64,000 bases of DNA from CADEDH01 sp965262175 (GTDB taxonomy: Bacteria; Actinomycetota; Acidimicrobiia; Acidimicrobiales; SZUA-35): contig CBDHES010000002.1 of the NCBI GenBank assembly GCA_965262175.1, positions 434,001 through 498,000 on the forward strand. Direction: 5' to 3'. The stretch's first letter is position 1, and every line of letters begins with the position of its first letter. The notes under the pieces were generated by a model, which saw nothing but the letters and a program-made list of their open reading frames with translations, searched no databases and had not been told where the DNA came from. Made by a program: the position numbers and the translations under genes. Shown piece by piece: positions 8,608 through 17,108 of this stretch.

Positions 8608-9402
8608 TCAGCGGGACTCGTCGGCCTCGCGGAGGCGGACCCGGAGCCCCGCCACGGCAACGTGGTCGTCATCGACGTAGCAGCCCCGAGCGCGGGCCCC
8701 GGCCAGGATCGCCTCACGATCGTTGGCCACGACGTCGATCCCGCCGAGCCCCTCACCTCTCCCGTCGTTGTCGGCCACGAACCGCACGGCGGCGTTCTCC
8801 AACTCGATCTGCGGGTGGCCGTCACTATCGGTGGTGAGGTCGATCTCGGCCATGGCCGACCATCGATCGGCGACGGCTTGGGGGTCGGGGCTCTGGATCT
8901 CGGCCGCGGTGATACCACCGACCAGCTCGGTCCGTACGAAGGGCTCCCAGTTCGGGCCGGCCGGCCACCACGGGCCCCCGACCTCATCGCCCCGCTCCAT
9001 CGTCATCTGGTCCATCTCGAAGAAGGTGCCCCGGGTGTCGGCCGGGTGGAGCTGGATGCCGTCGTGGCCCTCGTCCGGGTAGTGCAGGTCCCAGGCGATC
9101 CGGATGCCCAGCTCGCCAGCCCGCTCCCGGCGCCGGGCGACGTCATCGACCTGGGTGATGACCATGTAGCCACCATCGCCGCCCCGCCGTTCGAGGTAGC
9201 GGCCGCCGGCGGTGCCGTCGGCGATCGGGGTGACGACTTCGAGGAACTGCGTCCCGACCGGCCAGAGCGTGTTCTTGAGGCCGAACCGGCCGACGCCGGG
9301 ATCGGTGTAGCACGCCTCGACGCCGAGCACCGTGCCGATGTCGAGCGCCGTGGCATGCAGATCCTCGGCGACGACGGCGATCTGTCGAAGGCGAATCCAC
9401 AT
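8608..9402 (-). CDS. VOC/glyoxalase-like family protein
   Basis: A 264-aa protein with two related halves of the vicinal-oxygen-chelate fold: residues 3-150 with FGLKNTLWPVGTQFLEVVTP, and 160-260 with a shorter repeat. This resembles the Glyoxalase_3/glyoxalase-like group. Members bind metals or act as dioxygenases, isomerases or binding proteins, and the substrate cannot be predicted. The ATG at 9402 lies 7 nt after a TAGAGT -10 element, so the mRNA is probably leaderless. It is divergent from the EamA gene with only 23 nt between the two starts. Confidence 0.85.
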   Translation of the reverse strand: MWIRLRQIAVVAEDLHATALDIGTVLGVEACYTDPGVGRFGLKNTLWPVGTQFLEVVTPIADGTAGGRYLERRGGDGGYMVITQVDDVARRRERAGELGIRIAWDLHYPDEGHDGIQLHPADTRGTFFEMDQMTMERGDEVGGPWWPAGPNWEPFVRTELVGGITAAEIQSPDPQAVADRWSAMAEIDLTTDSDGHPQIELENAAVRFVADNDGRGEGLGGIDVVANDREAILAGARARGCYVDDDHVAVAGLRVRLREADESR

Positions 9403-9409
9403 GGGCCGG

Positions 9410-9419
9410 ACTCTAGTGT
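9410..9419. promoter_or_regulatory. Bidirectional leaderless promoter (ANNNTANNNT)
   Basis: ACTCTAGTGT contains TAGAGT on the minus strand (9415-9410) and TAGTGT on the plus strand (9414-9419), sharing the central TA. The minus element is 7 nt from the VOC ATG (9402) and the plus element 6 nt from the EamA GTG (9426). The same geometry recurs at 14476-14485. Confidence 0.65.
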
Positions 9420-9425
9420 GTGGCG

Positions 9426-10424
9426 GTGACCGCGATCGAAGTACGACGACCCGCCACCAGCCAGGGGCTGATCATGGGGATGGTGGTGCTCGTCGCCGTG
9501 CTGATCGGGGCGAACTACTCCGTGATGCAGTTGGCCCTGCGCCACACGACACCCCTGGTGCTCACCGGACTCCGGCTCGCCATCGGGGGTGGGGCACTGC
9601 TCGCCTACACCCGATGGCGGGGCGAGCCGCTCCCCCGCCAGCCTCGGGTCCTCCTCGGCATCTTCGGCGTCTCGGTCTGCATCACCACGATCTCCAGCAT
9701 GACCCTGGTCACCGGGGTGAGCCTGGTGCCGGCCGGTGTTGCGGCGCTGCTCTCGAGCCTGGTGCCGGTGTGGACCGTGCTGCTGGCGTTCGCGTTCCTG
9801 CGGGAACGGCCAGGCCGAATCGGCGCCCTCGGGGTGGCCGTGGGCCTGGTCGGGGCGATCGTCCTGTCCTCACCGGCGATCGAGGGCGCCACCAGCCCGA
9901 CCGGGGTGGTCATCATGACCATCAGCGGCCTGGCCTGGGCGGCCGGCATCGTGCTGCTCCGATGGTGGGACTTCGGCACGACGAGCCCGGTCATGATCAC
10001 CACGGTCCAGCTCCTGATGTCGACGGTGGTGGTGGTCCCGATCGCCCTGGCGGTCGAGGGGACGGCCGACACCGAGCTGACGGTCGATCTCCTGCTGCCG
10101 CTGCTCTACGCCTCGGTGCCGTCGCTGGCGGTGACGTTCGCCCTGATGGCCAAGGTCACCGTCGATGGCTCGGCCACCCAGGCGTCGTCGGTGGCGTACC
10201 TCACCCCGGTGTTCGGCGTGGCGTTCGCCTGGGTGATCCGCAACAACCGGCTGACCCTGCCCGAGTGGGTCGGCGGAGGGTTGCTGGTGCTGGGCGTCGT
10301 GCTGGTGTCGATCGCCACCTCGAGGCGGCGATCGACGGAGGCCGACGGGGAGGTCAGGCTCGAGGGCGGAGCGGAGGACGACGCCCCGTCAGTCGATGTC
10401 TCGCCGGGTGAAGGCGATGCCTGA
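9426..10424 (+). CDS. EamA-family (DMT superfamily) transporter
   Basis: A 332-aa protein with ten predicted membrane helices in two EamA repeats. Helix 1 carries LIGANYSVMQLALRHTTPLVLTGLRLAIGG, and the repeat junction lies near residue 155. Such proteins usually export amino acids, nucleotides or other metabolites across the inner membrane. GTG codons occur at 9420 and 9426; 9426 is preferred because it lies 6 nt after the TAGTGT element and fits a leaderless mRNA. The last 36 nt overlap the convergent ABC permease gene. Confidence 0.88.
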   Translation: MTAIEVRRPATSQGLIMGMVVLVAVLIGANYSVMQLALRHTTPLVLTGLRLAIGGGALLAYTRWRGEPLPRQPRVLLGIFGVSVCITTISSMTLVTGVSLVPAGVAALLSSLVPVWTVLLAFAFLRERPGRIGALGVAVGLVGAIVLSSPAIEGATSPTGVVIMTISGLAWAAGIVLLRWWDFGTTSPVMITTVQLLMSTVVVVPIALAVEGTADTELTVDLLLPLLYASVPSLAVTFALMAKVTVDGSATQASSVAYLTPVFGVAFAWVIRNNRLTLPEWVGGGLLVLGVVLVSIATSRRRSTEADGEVRLEGGAEDDAPSVDVSPGEGDA

Positions 10425-11222
10425 CGCCACGAGCGCAACGGCGACGTAGGCGACGACGATCGCCCCCGCCACGAGGTAGGTGTGGGAGAAGACGATGTCG
10501 AAGTCACCGCTGAACACGCTGCCGTCGATCTTCTCCACGTCGACCCCACGGGAGAAGGCGTCGGAGTTCACCACCGGCAGGTAGGGCTGGATCTGGGGGA
10601 GGAGCGGCGGCAGCAGAATCAGCTCCCCGGCCAGCCAGTAGATGATCCACCCGACGATCGCCCCGATGGAGTTGCCGATGAGCAGCGTCACCGCGAACCC
10701 GAAGATCCCGAACACCCCAGCGGCGATCGAGGTCCTCACCAGGATCAGCGCGTAGTTGCCCCAGAACTCGCCGGTGAGCCCGCCGGTCGTACCGCCGACC
10801 GAGACCGCCAGGGCGAACATCAGGAAGGTGAAGAACAGCGAGAGGATGGCCGCGATCACCCCGATGCCGACCAGGAGGGCGGCGATGCGGGCGATCATCA
10901 GCCGGATACGTCTCGGCTCCCAGGTGAGGATCTGTTCCAACATGCCCGACTTGATGTCGGCCCCGATGTAGGAGGCGCCGATCACGAAGGCCATGAGCGG
11001 GAGCAGGAACCCGATCGGGCCCAACACGTCGCGGGCCTCGACGCCCCCGGCCATGTCGTCGAGGAAGTCGATGCCCTCGGCGTCGATCGAGGAGTCGTTG
11101 GTGATGATCAGGAAGGCGATGCCGATCCCGATGACGAACACGGCGGCCAGCCCGAGAGGAAACCACCGGGTCAGTCCGCGGGCGAGGAGCCTGGCCAACT
11201 CGGCCCGAAACAACGAGATCAT
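10389..11222 (-). CDS. ABC-2 type transporter permease
   Basis: A 277-aa membrane protein with six predicted helices and a large extracytoplasmic loop after helix 1, where SIDAEGIDFLDDM is found. This is the arrangement of ABC-2 permeases that export drugs, lipids or peptides. The ATG at 11222 overlaps the stop of the ATPase gene by ATGA, so the two form one transporter. The 3' end overlaps the convergent EamA gene by 36 nt, and no terminator is seen between them. Confidence 0.88.
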   Translation of the reverse strand: MISLFRAELARLLARGLTRWFPLGLAAVFVIGIGIAFLIITNDSSIDAEGIDFLDDMAGGVEARDVLGPIGFLLPLMAFVIGASYIGADIKSGMLEQILTWEPRRIRLMIARIAALLVGIGVIAAILSLFFTFLMFALAVSVGGTTGGLTGEFWGNYALILVRTSIAAGVFGIFGFAVTLLIGNSIGAIVGWIIYWLAGELILLPPLLPQIQPYLPVVNSDAFSRGVDVEKIDGSVFSGDFDIVFSHTYLVAGAIVVAYVAVALVASGIAFTRRDID

Positions 11223-12547
11223 CGGTCGCTCATCCCCTCACCGCCGTCGCCGGCACCCGGTTCGCTCGATCCGCCCCACTCGGGGCCTCCGATCCCCCGC
11301 CCGCTCTGGGGCGGTGGGTATCCACCCGGGGTGGGCGGAGCCCACCCCTGATCAGCCGGTGGTGGATAGCCGCCGGGCCCACCGGGAGGCGGTCCGGCGG
11401 GAGGCGCCACGCCAGGCGGCGCGCTACCGGGATGGCCGCCAGGAGGACCACCAGGCCCACCGGGAGGAGGCCCACCGGGATAGCCGCCAGGAGGACCGGG
11501 AGGCGGGCCACCGGGATAGCCCCCGGGAGGCGGTGCGCCGACCGCTGGGCCACCGGGAGGCGGGCCACCGGGATAGCCGCCAGGAGCGACAGGGGCTGGT
11601 GCCGGCTGGGCCCCCATGGGCGGCGGCGGGCCGCCGGTGAGGTTGAGGAACGCCTCCTCCAGCGTCACCGAGTTGGGCCGCATCCCTCGGAGGTAGAGAC
11701 CCCGCTGCGATAGCACCTTGGTCACGTCGGACGCCCGATCGACGTCGATCTCGACGACGAGCTCGTCCGGCACCGAGCGAGGACGTGCGGGGAGACCCAT
11801 CTCCTGGAGGACGGCGACGGCGGCGTCGCGCTCGTCGATCGTGACGAGCACGTTGTCCTCACCGCCGAAGCTCTTGATGTGCTCGAGCGGACCGGACTCG
11901 ATCAGGTGACCCTGGTTGATGATCGTCACGTCGTCGCAGACCTGCTCGATCTCGGCCAGCTGGTGACTGGAGACGACGACCGCCTTGCCCTCGGCGGCGA
12001 TACGGCCGATCAGGAGTCGCATCTCGGCGATGCCGGCCGGATCCAGTCCGTTGGCCGGCTCATCGAGGATCAGCAGGTCGGGGTTCTTCAGCAGCGCGGC
12101 GGCGATGGCCAGCCGCTGCTTCATACCGAGCGAGTACGACTTGAACGAGTCGCCGTCCCGATCCCGCAGGCCGACGATGTCGAGCACCCGGTCGACCTCG
12201 GTCCGGGGCAGGCCCCCCATCGTGGCCAGGAGGTTCAGGTTCCGGCGGGCGGAGAAGCTGGGGAACATCTTGGGGTTCTCGACGATGGCCCCGATCCGCC
12301 CGGCGACCCGGTGGAAGTCGGTCCGGGAATCGGCACCGAAGACCCGGACTGCGCCCTCGGTCGGGCGGATGAGTCCGAGCAGGCACCGGATCGTCGTCGT
12401 CTTGCCCGATCCGTTCGGCCCGAGGAAGCCGTGGACGGATCCGGGACGGCCGAGGTCGAGATCGAGCCCCTGCACCGCCACCACGTCCTCGCCCCGCCGC
12501 CGGCTGTACACCTTCCGGAGTCCCCGGATCTCGACGAACGCTGTCAT
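11219..12547 (-). CDS. ABC transporter ATPase with Pro/Gly/Tyr-rich C-terminal tail
   Basis: A 442-aa protein. Residues 1-300 are a CcmA/DrrA-type export ATPase with Walker A GPNGSGKT (43-50), signature YSLGMKQRL and Walker B LLILDEPANGLDP. Residues 305-442 are a low-complexity tail built on GGYPGGPPP-like repeats, unusual for an ABC ATPase. The ATG at 12547 is 8 nt after TAGGGT (forward 12556-12561), suggesting a leaderless mRNA. It pairs with the permease gene it overlaps. Confidence 0.92.
   Translation of the reverse strand: MTAFVEIRGLRKVYSRRRGEDVVAVQGLDLDLGRPGSVHGFLGPNGSGKTTTIRCLLGLIRPTEGAVRVFGADSRTDFHRVAGRIGAIVENPKMFPSFSARRNLNLLATMGGLPRTEVDRVLDIVGLRDRDGDSFKSYSLGMKQRLAIAAALLKNPDLLILDEPANGLDPAGIAEMRLLIGRIAAEGKAVVVSSHQLAEIEQVCDDVTIINQGHLIESGPLEHIKSFGGEDNVLVTIDERDAAVAVLQEMGLPARPRSVPDELVVEIDVDRASDVTKVLSQRGLYLRGMRPNSVTLEEAFLNLTGGPPPPMGAQPAPAPVAPGGYPGGPPPGGPAVGAPPPGGYPGGPPPGPPGGYPGGPPPGGPGGPPGGHPGSAPPGVAPPAGPPPGGPGGYPPPADQGWAPPTPGGYPPPQSGRGIGGPEWGGSSEPGAGDGGEGMSDR
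11310..11590 (-). repeat. Low-complexity Pro/Gly-coding repeat
   Basis: Irregular repeats of a CACCGGGAGGCGG-like unit on the plus strand encode the tail of the ABC ATPase. The 9-residue unit GGYPGGPPP occurs three times with spacings of 19 and 12 residues. The repeats stay in frame and could vary in copy number between strains. Confidence 0.75.
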
Positions 12548-12689
12548 GGGCAGTGACCCTAGCCACGTTCCGCGTTCGGATCATCGCGGCGCCGCCCGAT
12601 CCATCCGACCGCCACCCTGGGGCCACCCCAGCGGCACGTGGGGTTCACCCCCGATGATCCGGTGGCCGCGATCGGTCGACGATCACTCC

Positions 12690-12974
12690 ATGAGCTTCGA
12701 ACCGTCCGCAACATCCACCCACAGCTCCGGCTGGCTTGCCCAGGTCTGGATCGCCTTCGGCCTCTCGGTTTCCGCCGGCGCGCTCGGGATCTTCTACCTC
12801 CCGGTCGACCATTGGATCCGGGCCTTCATCGGCATGGCGTTCGTCATGGCGATCACGTCGTCGATCTCGTTGTCGAAGACGCTCCGGGACCTGCACGAGG
12901 CCGACCGCCTGGTCAACAAGATCGACGAGGCGAAGCTGGCCCGGTTCCTCGCCGAGCACCCGGTCGACGTCTGA
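12690..12974 (+). CDS. YiaA/YiaB-like two-helix membrane protein
   Basis: A small protein of 94 aa with two predicted membrane helices (about residues 16-38 and 42-62) joined by the motif GIFYLPVDHWIRAFIGMAF. That motif matches the YiaA/B two-helix domain, including the conserved YLP. The C-terminal 30 residues are charged. Function of the family is unknown. The start is the ATG at 12690; the open frame upstream overlaps the divergent ABC ATPase gene and is not used. It is followed by a strong bidirectional terminator. Confidence 0.8.
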   Translation: MSFEPSATSTHSSGWLAQVWIAFGLSVSAGALGIFYLPVDHWIRAFIGMAFVMAITSSISLSKTLRDLHEADRLVNKIDEAKLARFLAEHPVDV

Positions 12975-12981
12975 GGCACCG

Positions 12982-13018
12982 GCTCACCGGGTCGGCCGAC
13001 GGGCCGGACCCGGTGAGC
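12982..13018. terminator. Bidirectional terminator between convergent genes
   Basis: GCTCACCGGGTCGGCC (12982-12997), loop GACG, then GGCC-G-GACCCGGTGAGC (13002-13018) give a 16-bp stem with one bulged G. It sits exactly between the convergent YiaA/B-like and nucleotidase genes. There is no T-tract. Confidence 0.75.
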
Positions 13019-13022
13019 GGTC

Positions 13023-14468
13023 TCAGGCGATCGCCCCGCCGAGCTGGTTGGCTCGATCGTGAGGCAGCGAGCCCCGAGCCGCCCGCAGGTAGGCGTAGGG
13101 CGTCTGGTACCGGAAGTTCGACACCCGCGAGGTGTAGACGTCGGCGTACCGCTCGACCTGGCGGGCGAACAGGCTCTTGTCGTTGCCGGCCCGCATCAGC
13201 GGCCCCCAGCGGGCGTTGCCCAGCTCCGAGGCGGCCCGGGCCAGGGGCGCGATCTGCTCGTCGAGCTCGAACACCCGGGCGGTGACCTCGGCCAGCTCGG
13301 CCGTCAGATCGGCCGGGACGTCATCGCCCGCGCCGTCCCGCCGGAGACGGAGAACCGCCTGCCGGTGCTCGACCACCACCTTCTCCTCCATCAGCTCCTC
13401 GAGTCGACCCTGCTCGAGCTCGAACCGGATCGCTCCCCCGATCTCGTCCTCCAGCTCCCGGGCGATCAGCGCCGTCCGCCACCGCAACACGTCCTTGGTC
13501 ACGTGGACGTCGCCGAAGAGGTGGTCGCCCACGTAGAGGGGGAGGCCCGAGCCGGGCAGGCTCTTCTCCACGAGCTGGGCGTTGCCACCGAAGTACACGT
13601 GGCCGGGCTCCAGCGGCCCGTAGTGGGGTTTGAGCAGCGACTCGGCCTCGTCGACCACCCGGTAGATCGGGTCGGTCTTGGCGAAGAAGTCCGGTTTGTT
13701 GGCCGACACGATCACGATGTCGAACAGGTCCCGCCACGTCGTGCCTTCGGGACAGAACCGATCGAGGGCGTAGCGCATCATCGTTCGGGTGTACACCCAC
13801 TCCGAGTTGGTGATCAGCACCAGTTGCTTGCCGGCCGAACGCTGGTCGAGCAACGTCGGCACGATGCCGGGATCGAGGTCGACGAATCGATCGGGGTCCT
13901 CCATGATCCCGGCCTTGAGGATGCCGGTGAGGTGGGCCTCGTTGAGCGCCTCGTCGACCGCCCAGTACAGATCGGCGTAGCTGCTCATCCCCGGCAGGGG
14001 TGTGTCGTCGTGGAGATCGACCAGCTGGGTGAACAGTGCCGCCCGAGACAGCTCGAAGAGGGTGTTCATGAATCGGAACCGGGGTTCCGAGAGCTCGACG
14101 ACGGTCTCCCGGTAGACATCGCGCTGACGTTGGAACGGCAGCAGGGTCGTGCCGTGCTGGGCCCGGACGACATAGCCGAACCGGGTGGCCTTGACGACGT
14201 TTCCCAGTTGGAGGTCGAACACCAAGCCCAGGGTGAACCGGTCGGGGTCGAAGGTGAGGTCGCCAACCGGCCAGGCCCTAGCCGCTAGGAGGTCCCGGGC
14301 CCGGCGGAACGCTTCGCCCTCCCACTCGTCGACCCGGTAGTGGATCAGCGTGTAGTCCATGTCGTACCCGACGGCCTGCACCGAGCGGAGGTTCAGGGTC
14401 CGGTTGGTGAACACGCCCCGTTCGGGAGGCCAGGTCCCGGGTCCGGACGGATGGTCGCTCTTCGTCAC
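13023..14468 (-). CDS. HAD-family 5'-nucleotidase (IMP/GMP-specific type)
   Basis: A 481-aa HAD hydrolase of the cytosolic purine 5'-nucleotidase (HAD-IG) group. Motif I DMDYT is at residues 36-40, the segment ITNSEW around 260 and GDHLFGDV further on carry HAD motifs II-IV. It should dephosphorylate IMP/GMP-type nucleotides in the cytoplasm. The GTG at 14468 is chosen over longer forms because it lies 7 nt after TACCGT and because longer forms would overlap the nth leader. It is divergent from nth with a shared promoter. Confidence 0.88.
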   Translation of the reverse strand: MTKSDHPSGPGTWPPERGVFTNRTLNLRSVQAVGYDMDYTLIHYRVDEWEGEAFRRARDLLAARAWPVGDLTFDPDRFTLGLVFDLQLGNVVKATRFGYVVRAQHGTTLLPFQRQRDVYRETVVELSEPRFRFMNTLFELSRAALFTQLVDLHDDTPLPGMSSYADLYWAVDEALNEAHLTGILKAGIMEDPDRFVDLDPGIVPTLLDQRSAGKQLVLITNSEWVYTRTMMRYALDRFCPEGTTWRDLFDIVIVSANKPDFFAKTDPIYRVVDEAESLLKPHYGPLEPGHVYFGGNAQLVEKSLPGSGLPLYVGDHLFGDVHVTKDVLRWRTALIARELEDEIGGAIRFELEQGRLEELMEEKVVVEHRQAVLRLRRDGAGDDVPADLTAELAEVTARVFELDEQIAPLARAASELGNARWGPLMRAGNDKSLFARQVERYADVYTSRVSNFRYQTPYAYLRAARGSLPHDRANQLGGAIA

Positions 14469-14475
14469 CCTGGCA

Positions 14476-14485
14476 ACGGTAACGT
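14476..14485. promoter_or_regulatory. Bidirectional leaderless promoter (ANNNTANNNT)
   Basis: ACGGTAACGT contains TACCGT on the minus strand (14481-14476), 7 nt from the nucleotidase GTG, and TAACGT on the plus strand (14480-14485), 7 nt from an ATG at 14493. The two -10 elements share the central TA, exactly as at 9410-9419. Confidence 0.7.
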
Positions 14486-14492
14486 TCGACCC

Positions 14493-14516
14493 ATGACGAT
14501 CGGAGCCGGGCGGTGA
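14493..14516 (+). CDS. Seven-codon leader ORF overlapping nth
   Basis: ATG at 14493, 7 nt after the TAACGT element, opens MTIGAGR and stops at TGA 14514-14516. That stop overlaps the nth GTG as GTGA. The mRNA should begin at or next to this ATG. GGAG at 14502-14505 inside the mini-ORF is a Shine-Dalgarno sequence for nth, 7 nt before its GTG. Whether the heptapeptide is made is unknown. Confidence 0.35.
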   Translation: MTIGAGR

Positions 14517-15163
14517 AGCGGGCCGAGAAAGCCGATCGGATCGGTGAGATCCTCGACGAGCTGTACCCCGAGCCCCCCATCCCACTCGACCACCGCGACC
14601 CCTACACGTTGCTGGTGGCGGTGGCGCTGTCGGCCCAAACGACCGACAAGAAGGTCAACGAGGTCACCCCGGCCCTGTTCGCCGTGGCCGACACCCCGGA
14701 GAAGATGGCCGCGCTCCACCCCGACAAGATCCTCGAGCTGATCCGGGAGATCGGCCTGGCCCCGACCAAGGCCAAGAACCTGTCGGCCATGGCCCACCAG
14801 ATCATCGACGACGGCGGCGACGTCCGCCCCGACTGGGAGTTCCTGGAGAGCCTGGCCGGCGTCGGCCACAAGACCGCCAGCGTGGTGATGGCCCAGGCGT
14901 TCGGGGTCCCGGCCTTCCCGGTCGACACCCACATCCACCGATTGGCCGATCGGTGGGGCCTTTCGAACGGGACGACGGTCGAGAAGACCGAGAAGGACCT
15001 GAAGGCGGTGTTCCCGACCGACACCTGGAACCGCCGCCACCTGCAGATCATCTACTTCGGCCGCGAGTACTGCCCGGCCCGCAACCACGATCTGGCCACC
15101 TGCCCCATCTGCGGGTGGGCGGCGACCAAGAAGCGGATCGCCGCCGAGGCCAAGGGCCGGTAG
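14513..15163 (+). CDS. nth: Endonuclease III (DNA glycosylase/AP lyase)
   Basis: A 216-aa base-excision repair enzyme for oxidised pyrimidines. The helix-hairpin-helix LAGVGHKTASVVMAQAF contains the catalytic Lys, and FPVDTHIHRLADRWGL carries the catalytic Asp. The C-terminal iron-sulfur loop is odd: CPARNHDLATCPIC gives C-x9-C-x2-C and no fourth Cys follows, whereas the classical pattern is C-x6-C-x2-C-x5-C. GTG at 14513 has GGAG 7 nt upstream and overlaps the stop of a seven-codon leader. Confidence 0.93.
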   Translation: MKRAEKADRIGEILDELYPEPPIPLDHRDPYTLLVAVALSAQTTDKKVNEVTPALFAVADTPEKMAALHPDKILELIREIGLAPTKAKNLSAMAHQIIDDGGDVRPDWEFLESLAGVGHKTASVVMAQAFGVPAFPVDTHIHRLADRWGLSNGTTVEKTEKDLKAVFPTDTWNRRHLQIIYFGREYCPARNHDLATCPICGWAATKKRIAAEAKGR

Positions 15164-15258
15164 CGGACCTCACCGCTCCTCCCCCATCGGGCTCCACTTG
15201 GGTCCCGAGCGGGCCGTCTGCCATGGTGGGTGACCGGTCGGTGAGTGCAGGGGGAGCG

Positions 15259-16089
15259 ATGGAAACGTTCGATGGTCGGGTTGCGGTGGTGACGGGCGGT
15301 GCGAGCGGCATCGGCCGGGGGATCGCCCGTGCGTTCGCCGGGGCGGGGGCGAAGCTCGTCCTCGGCGACGTCGACGACGACGCTCTCGACCAGGTCGTCG
15401 AGGAGCTGACGACGTCGGGTGCCGAGGTGGTCGGGCGTCGCTGCGACGTGTCCGACCTGGCGGAGGTCGAGGCCCTCGCCGACCAGGCGGTCGACACCTT
15501 CGGCGGGGTCAACGTGTTCTGCGCCAACGCCGGCGTCGGCATCCCGACCGCGACCCACAAGCTCAAGCTCGACGACTGGAAGTGGATCATCGACGTCGAC
15601 CTGTGGGGCCCGATCTACGGGGTCAAGACCTTCCTACCGCTCATCGAGGAGCGGGGAGAGGGCCACATCAACGCGACCGCGTCGATGGCCGGACTCGTCG
15701 CCTCCCCGATGATGGGGGCCTACAACGTGGCCAAGCACGGCGTGGTCGCGCTCATGGCCACCCTCGAGCGCGACCTCCGGGGTCGCAACAGCCCGGTCAC
15801 CGCGTCGGTGCTGTGCCCCGGCCCGATCAACACCAACATCAGTCGGCGCTCGGTGGAGCTCCGACCGAACCGCTCCAAGCCATCGGCCGATGGGAGCACG
15901 TCGGGCCGGGCCGCCAAGGGCATCCAGGCCATGCTGGAGAAGGGCATGGACCCCGACGAGGTGGGCCGCCTCGTCCTGGACGCCATCCGGACCGGGGAGT
16001 TCTGGATCCTGACCCACCCCCGGTGGACCAAGACCCTCCACCGACAGCTGGACGCCCTCGACACCGACCGGTCGCTGCCGGCGGTCTGA
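15259..16089 (+). CDS. SDR-family NAD(P)-dependent oxidoreductase
   Basis: A 276-aa classical short-chain dehydrogenase/reductase. The cofactor motif TGGASGIG is at residues 12-19, NAG-type motif at CANAG, catalytic Ser in NATASMAG and the Y-x-x-x-K pair in YNVAK. The Asp after beta-strand 2 (GDVD) suggests NAD preference. ATG at 15259 is preceded by AGGGGGAG; the longer open frame back to 14953 overlaps nth and is rejected. It is followed by the ketopantoate-reductase-like gene in the same direction. Substrate is unknown. Confidence 0.9.
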   Translation: METFDGRVAVVTGGASGIGRGIARAFAGAGAKLVLGDVDDDALDQVVEELTTSGAEVVGRRCDVSDLAEVEALADQAVDTFGGVNVFCANAGVGIPTATHKLKLDDWKWIIDVDLWGPIYGVKTFLPLIEERGEGHINATASMAGLVASPMMGAYNVAKHGVVALMATLERDLRGRNSPVTASVLCPGPINTNISRRSVELRPNRSKPSADGSTSGRAAKGIQAMLEKGMDPDEVGRLVLDAIRTGEFWILTHPRWTKTLHRQLDALDTDRSLPAV

Positions 16090-16119
16090 GCCGCTGAGCC
16101 GAGCAAGGACGGTCGAACG

Positions 16120-17055
16120 GTGAGAGTCGCCATCGTCGGATGTGGGGCCATGGGCTCGGTCTACGCCGGGCTCCTGGCCGACGGGGGCCATGACGTGTGG
16201 GCCATCGACCCCTGGCAGGAGCACGTCGAGGCGATAGCCAGCGGTGGCCTCCGGGTCGAAGGAGCGTCGGGCGACCGCACCGTGGTCCTGGCCGGTGCCC
16301 ACACCTCGGCCGGCGACGTCGGCCAGACGATGGACGTCGTGATCGTGGCGACCAAGGTCCCCCAGGTGGCCGACGCCGCCCGGGCCGCGGCGGTGCTGGT
16401 CGGGCCGGACACGACGATCATCTCGATCCAGAACGGGCTCGGCGGGCCCCAACGAACGGCGGCGGAGCTGGGCTCGGAGCGGCTGCTGATCGGCGTCGTC
16501 GGGGGCTTCGGGGCCTCGATGACCGGGCCCGGCCACGTCCACCACAACGGGATGGAGCTCGTCCGCCTCGGCGCCTACGACGGTGCCGGCCGGACGCCCC
16601 GAACCGAGGCGATGGCCGAGCTGTGGCGCAGCGGCGGGTTCACCGTGAAGACCTTCGACAACGTGAACCAGCTGGTCTGGGAGAAGCTCATCTGCAACGT
16701 GGCGTTCTCCGGACCGTGCACCGTCACCGAGCTGCGGGTGGGTGAGCTGCTCGATGATCCCGACGCCTCCACGCTGTCGGCCACCTGCGCCACCGAGGCG
16801 TTCGACGTTGCCGTGGCGTCGGGCATCCCGCTCGATTTCGACGACCCGGTGGCCTACACCCGCGCCTTCGGCGCCCGGATCGGCGGTGCCCGACCCTCGA
16901 TGTTGCTCGACTGGCTGGCCGGCCGGCCGTGCGAGATCGACGCCATCAACGGAGCCATCCCTCCCGCAGCCGACGCCGTGGGCCGGACGGCGCCGGCCAA
17001 CACGGTGGTGGCCTCCCTGATCCGAACCCGGGAGCGGCACCGGACGACCACCTGA
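16120..17055 (+). CDS. Ketopantoate reductase (ApbA/PanE) family protein
   Basis: A 311-aa protein with N-terminal Rossmann motif VAIVGCGAMGSVYAGLLADGG and a helical C-terminal domain containing WEKLICNVAFSGPCTVTELRVGELL, where the conserved Lys of the family sits. PanE reduces 2-dehydropantoate to pantoate with NADPH in pantothenate and CoA synthesis. Many paralogues act on other substrates, so I do not assign panE. GTG start at 16120 follows AAGGA at 10 nt. It lies 30 nt after the SDR gene, probably in one operon. Confidence 0.85.
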   Translation: MRVAIVGCGAMGSVYAGLLADGGHDVWAIDPWQEHVEAIASGGLRVEGASGDRTVVLAGAHTSAGDVGQTMDVVIVATKVPQVADAARAAAVLVGPDTTIISIQNGLGGPQRTAAELGSERLLIGVVGGFGASMTGPGHVHHNGMELVRLGAYDGAGRTPRTEAMAELWRSGGFTVKTFDNVNQLVWEKLICNVAFSGPCTVTELRVGELLDDPDASTLSATCATEAFDVAVASGIPLDFDDPVAYTRAFGARIGGARPSMLLDWLAGRPCEIDAINGAIPPAADAVGRTAPANTVVASLIRTRERHRTTT

Positions 17056-17108
17056 CGCTGCGGCGTCGGTCGGCGATCGGGATCGCCCCCTCGGTCCGAC
17101 CCCGCCCC

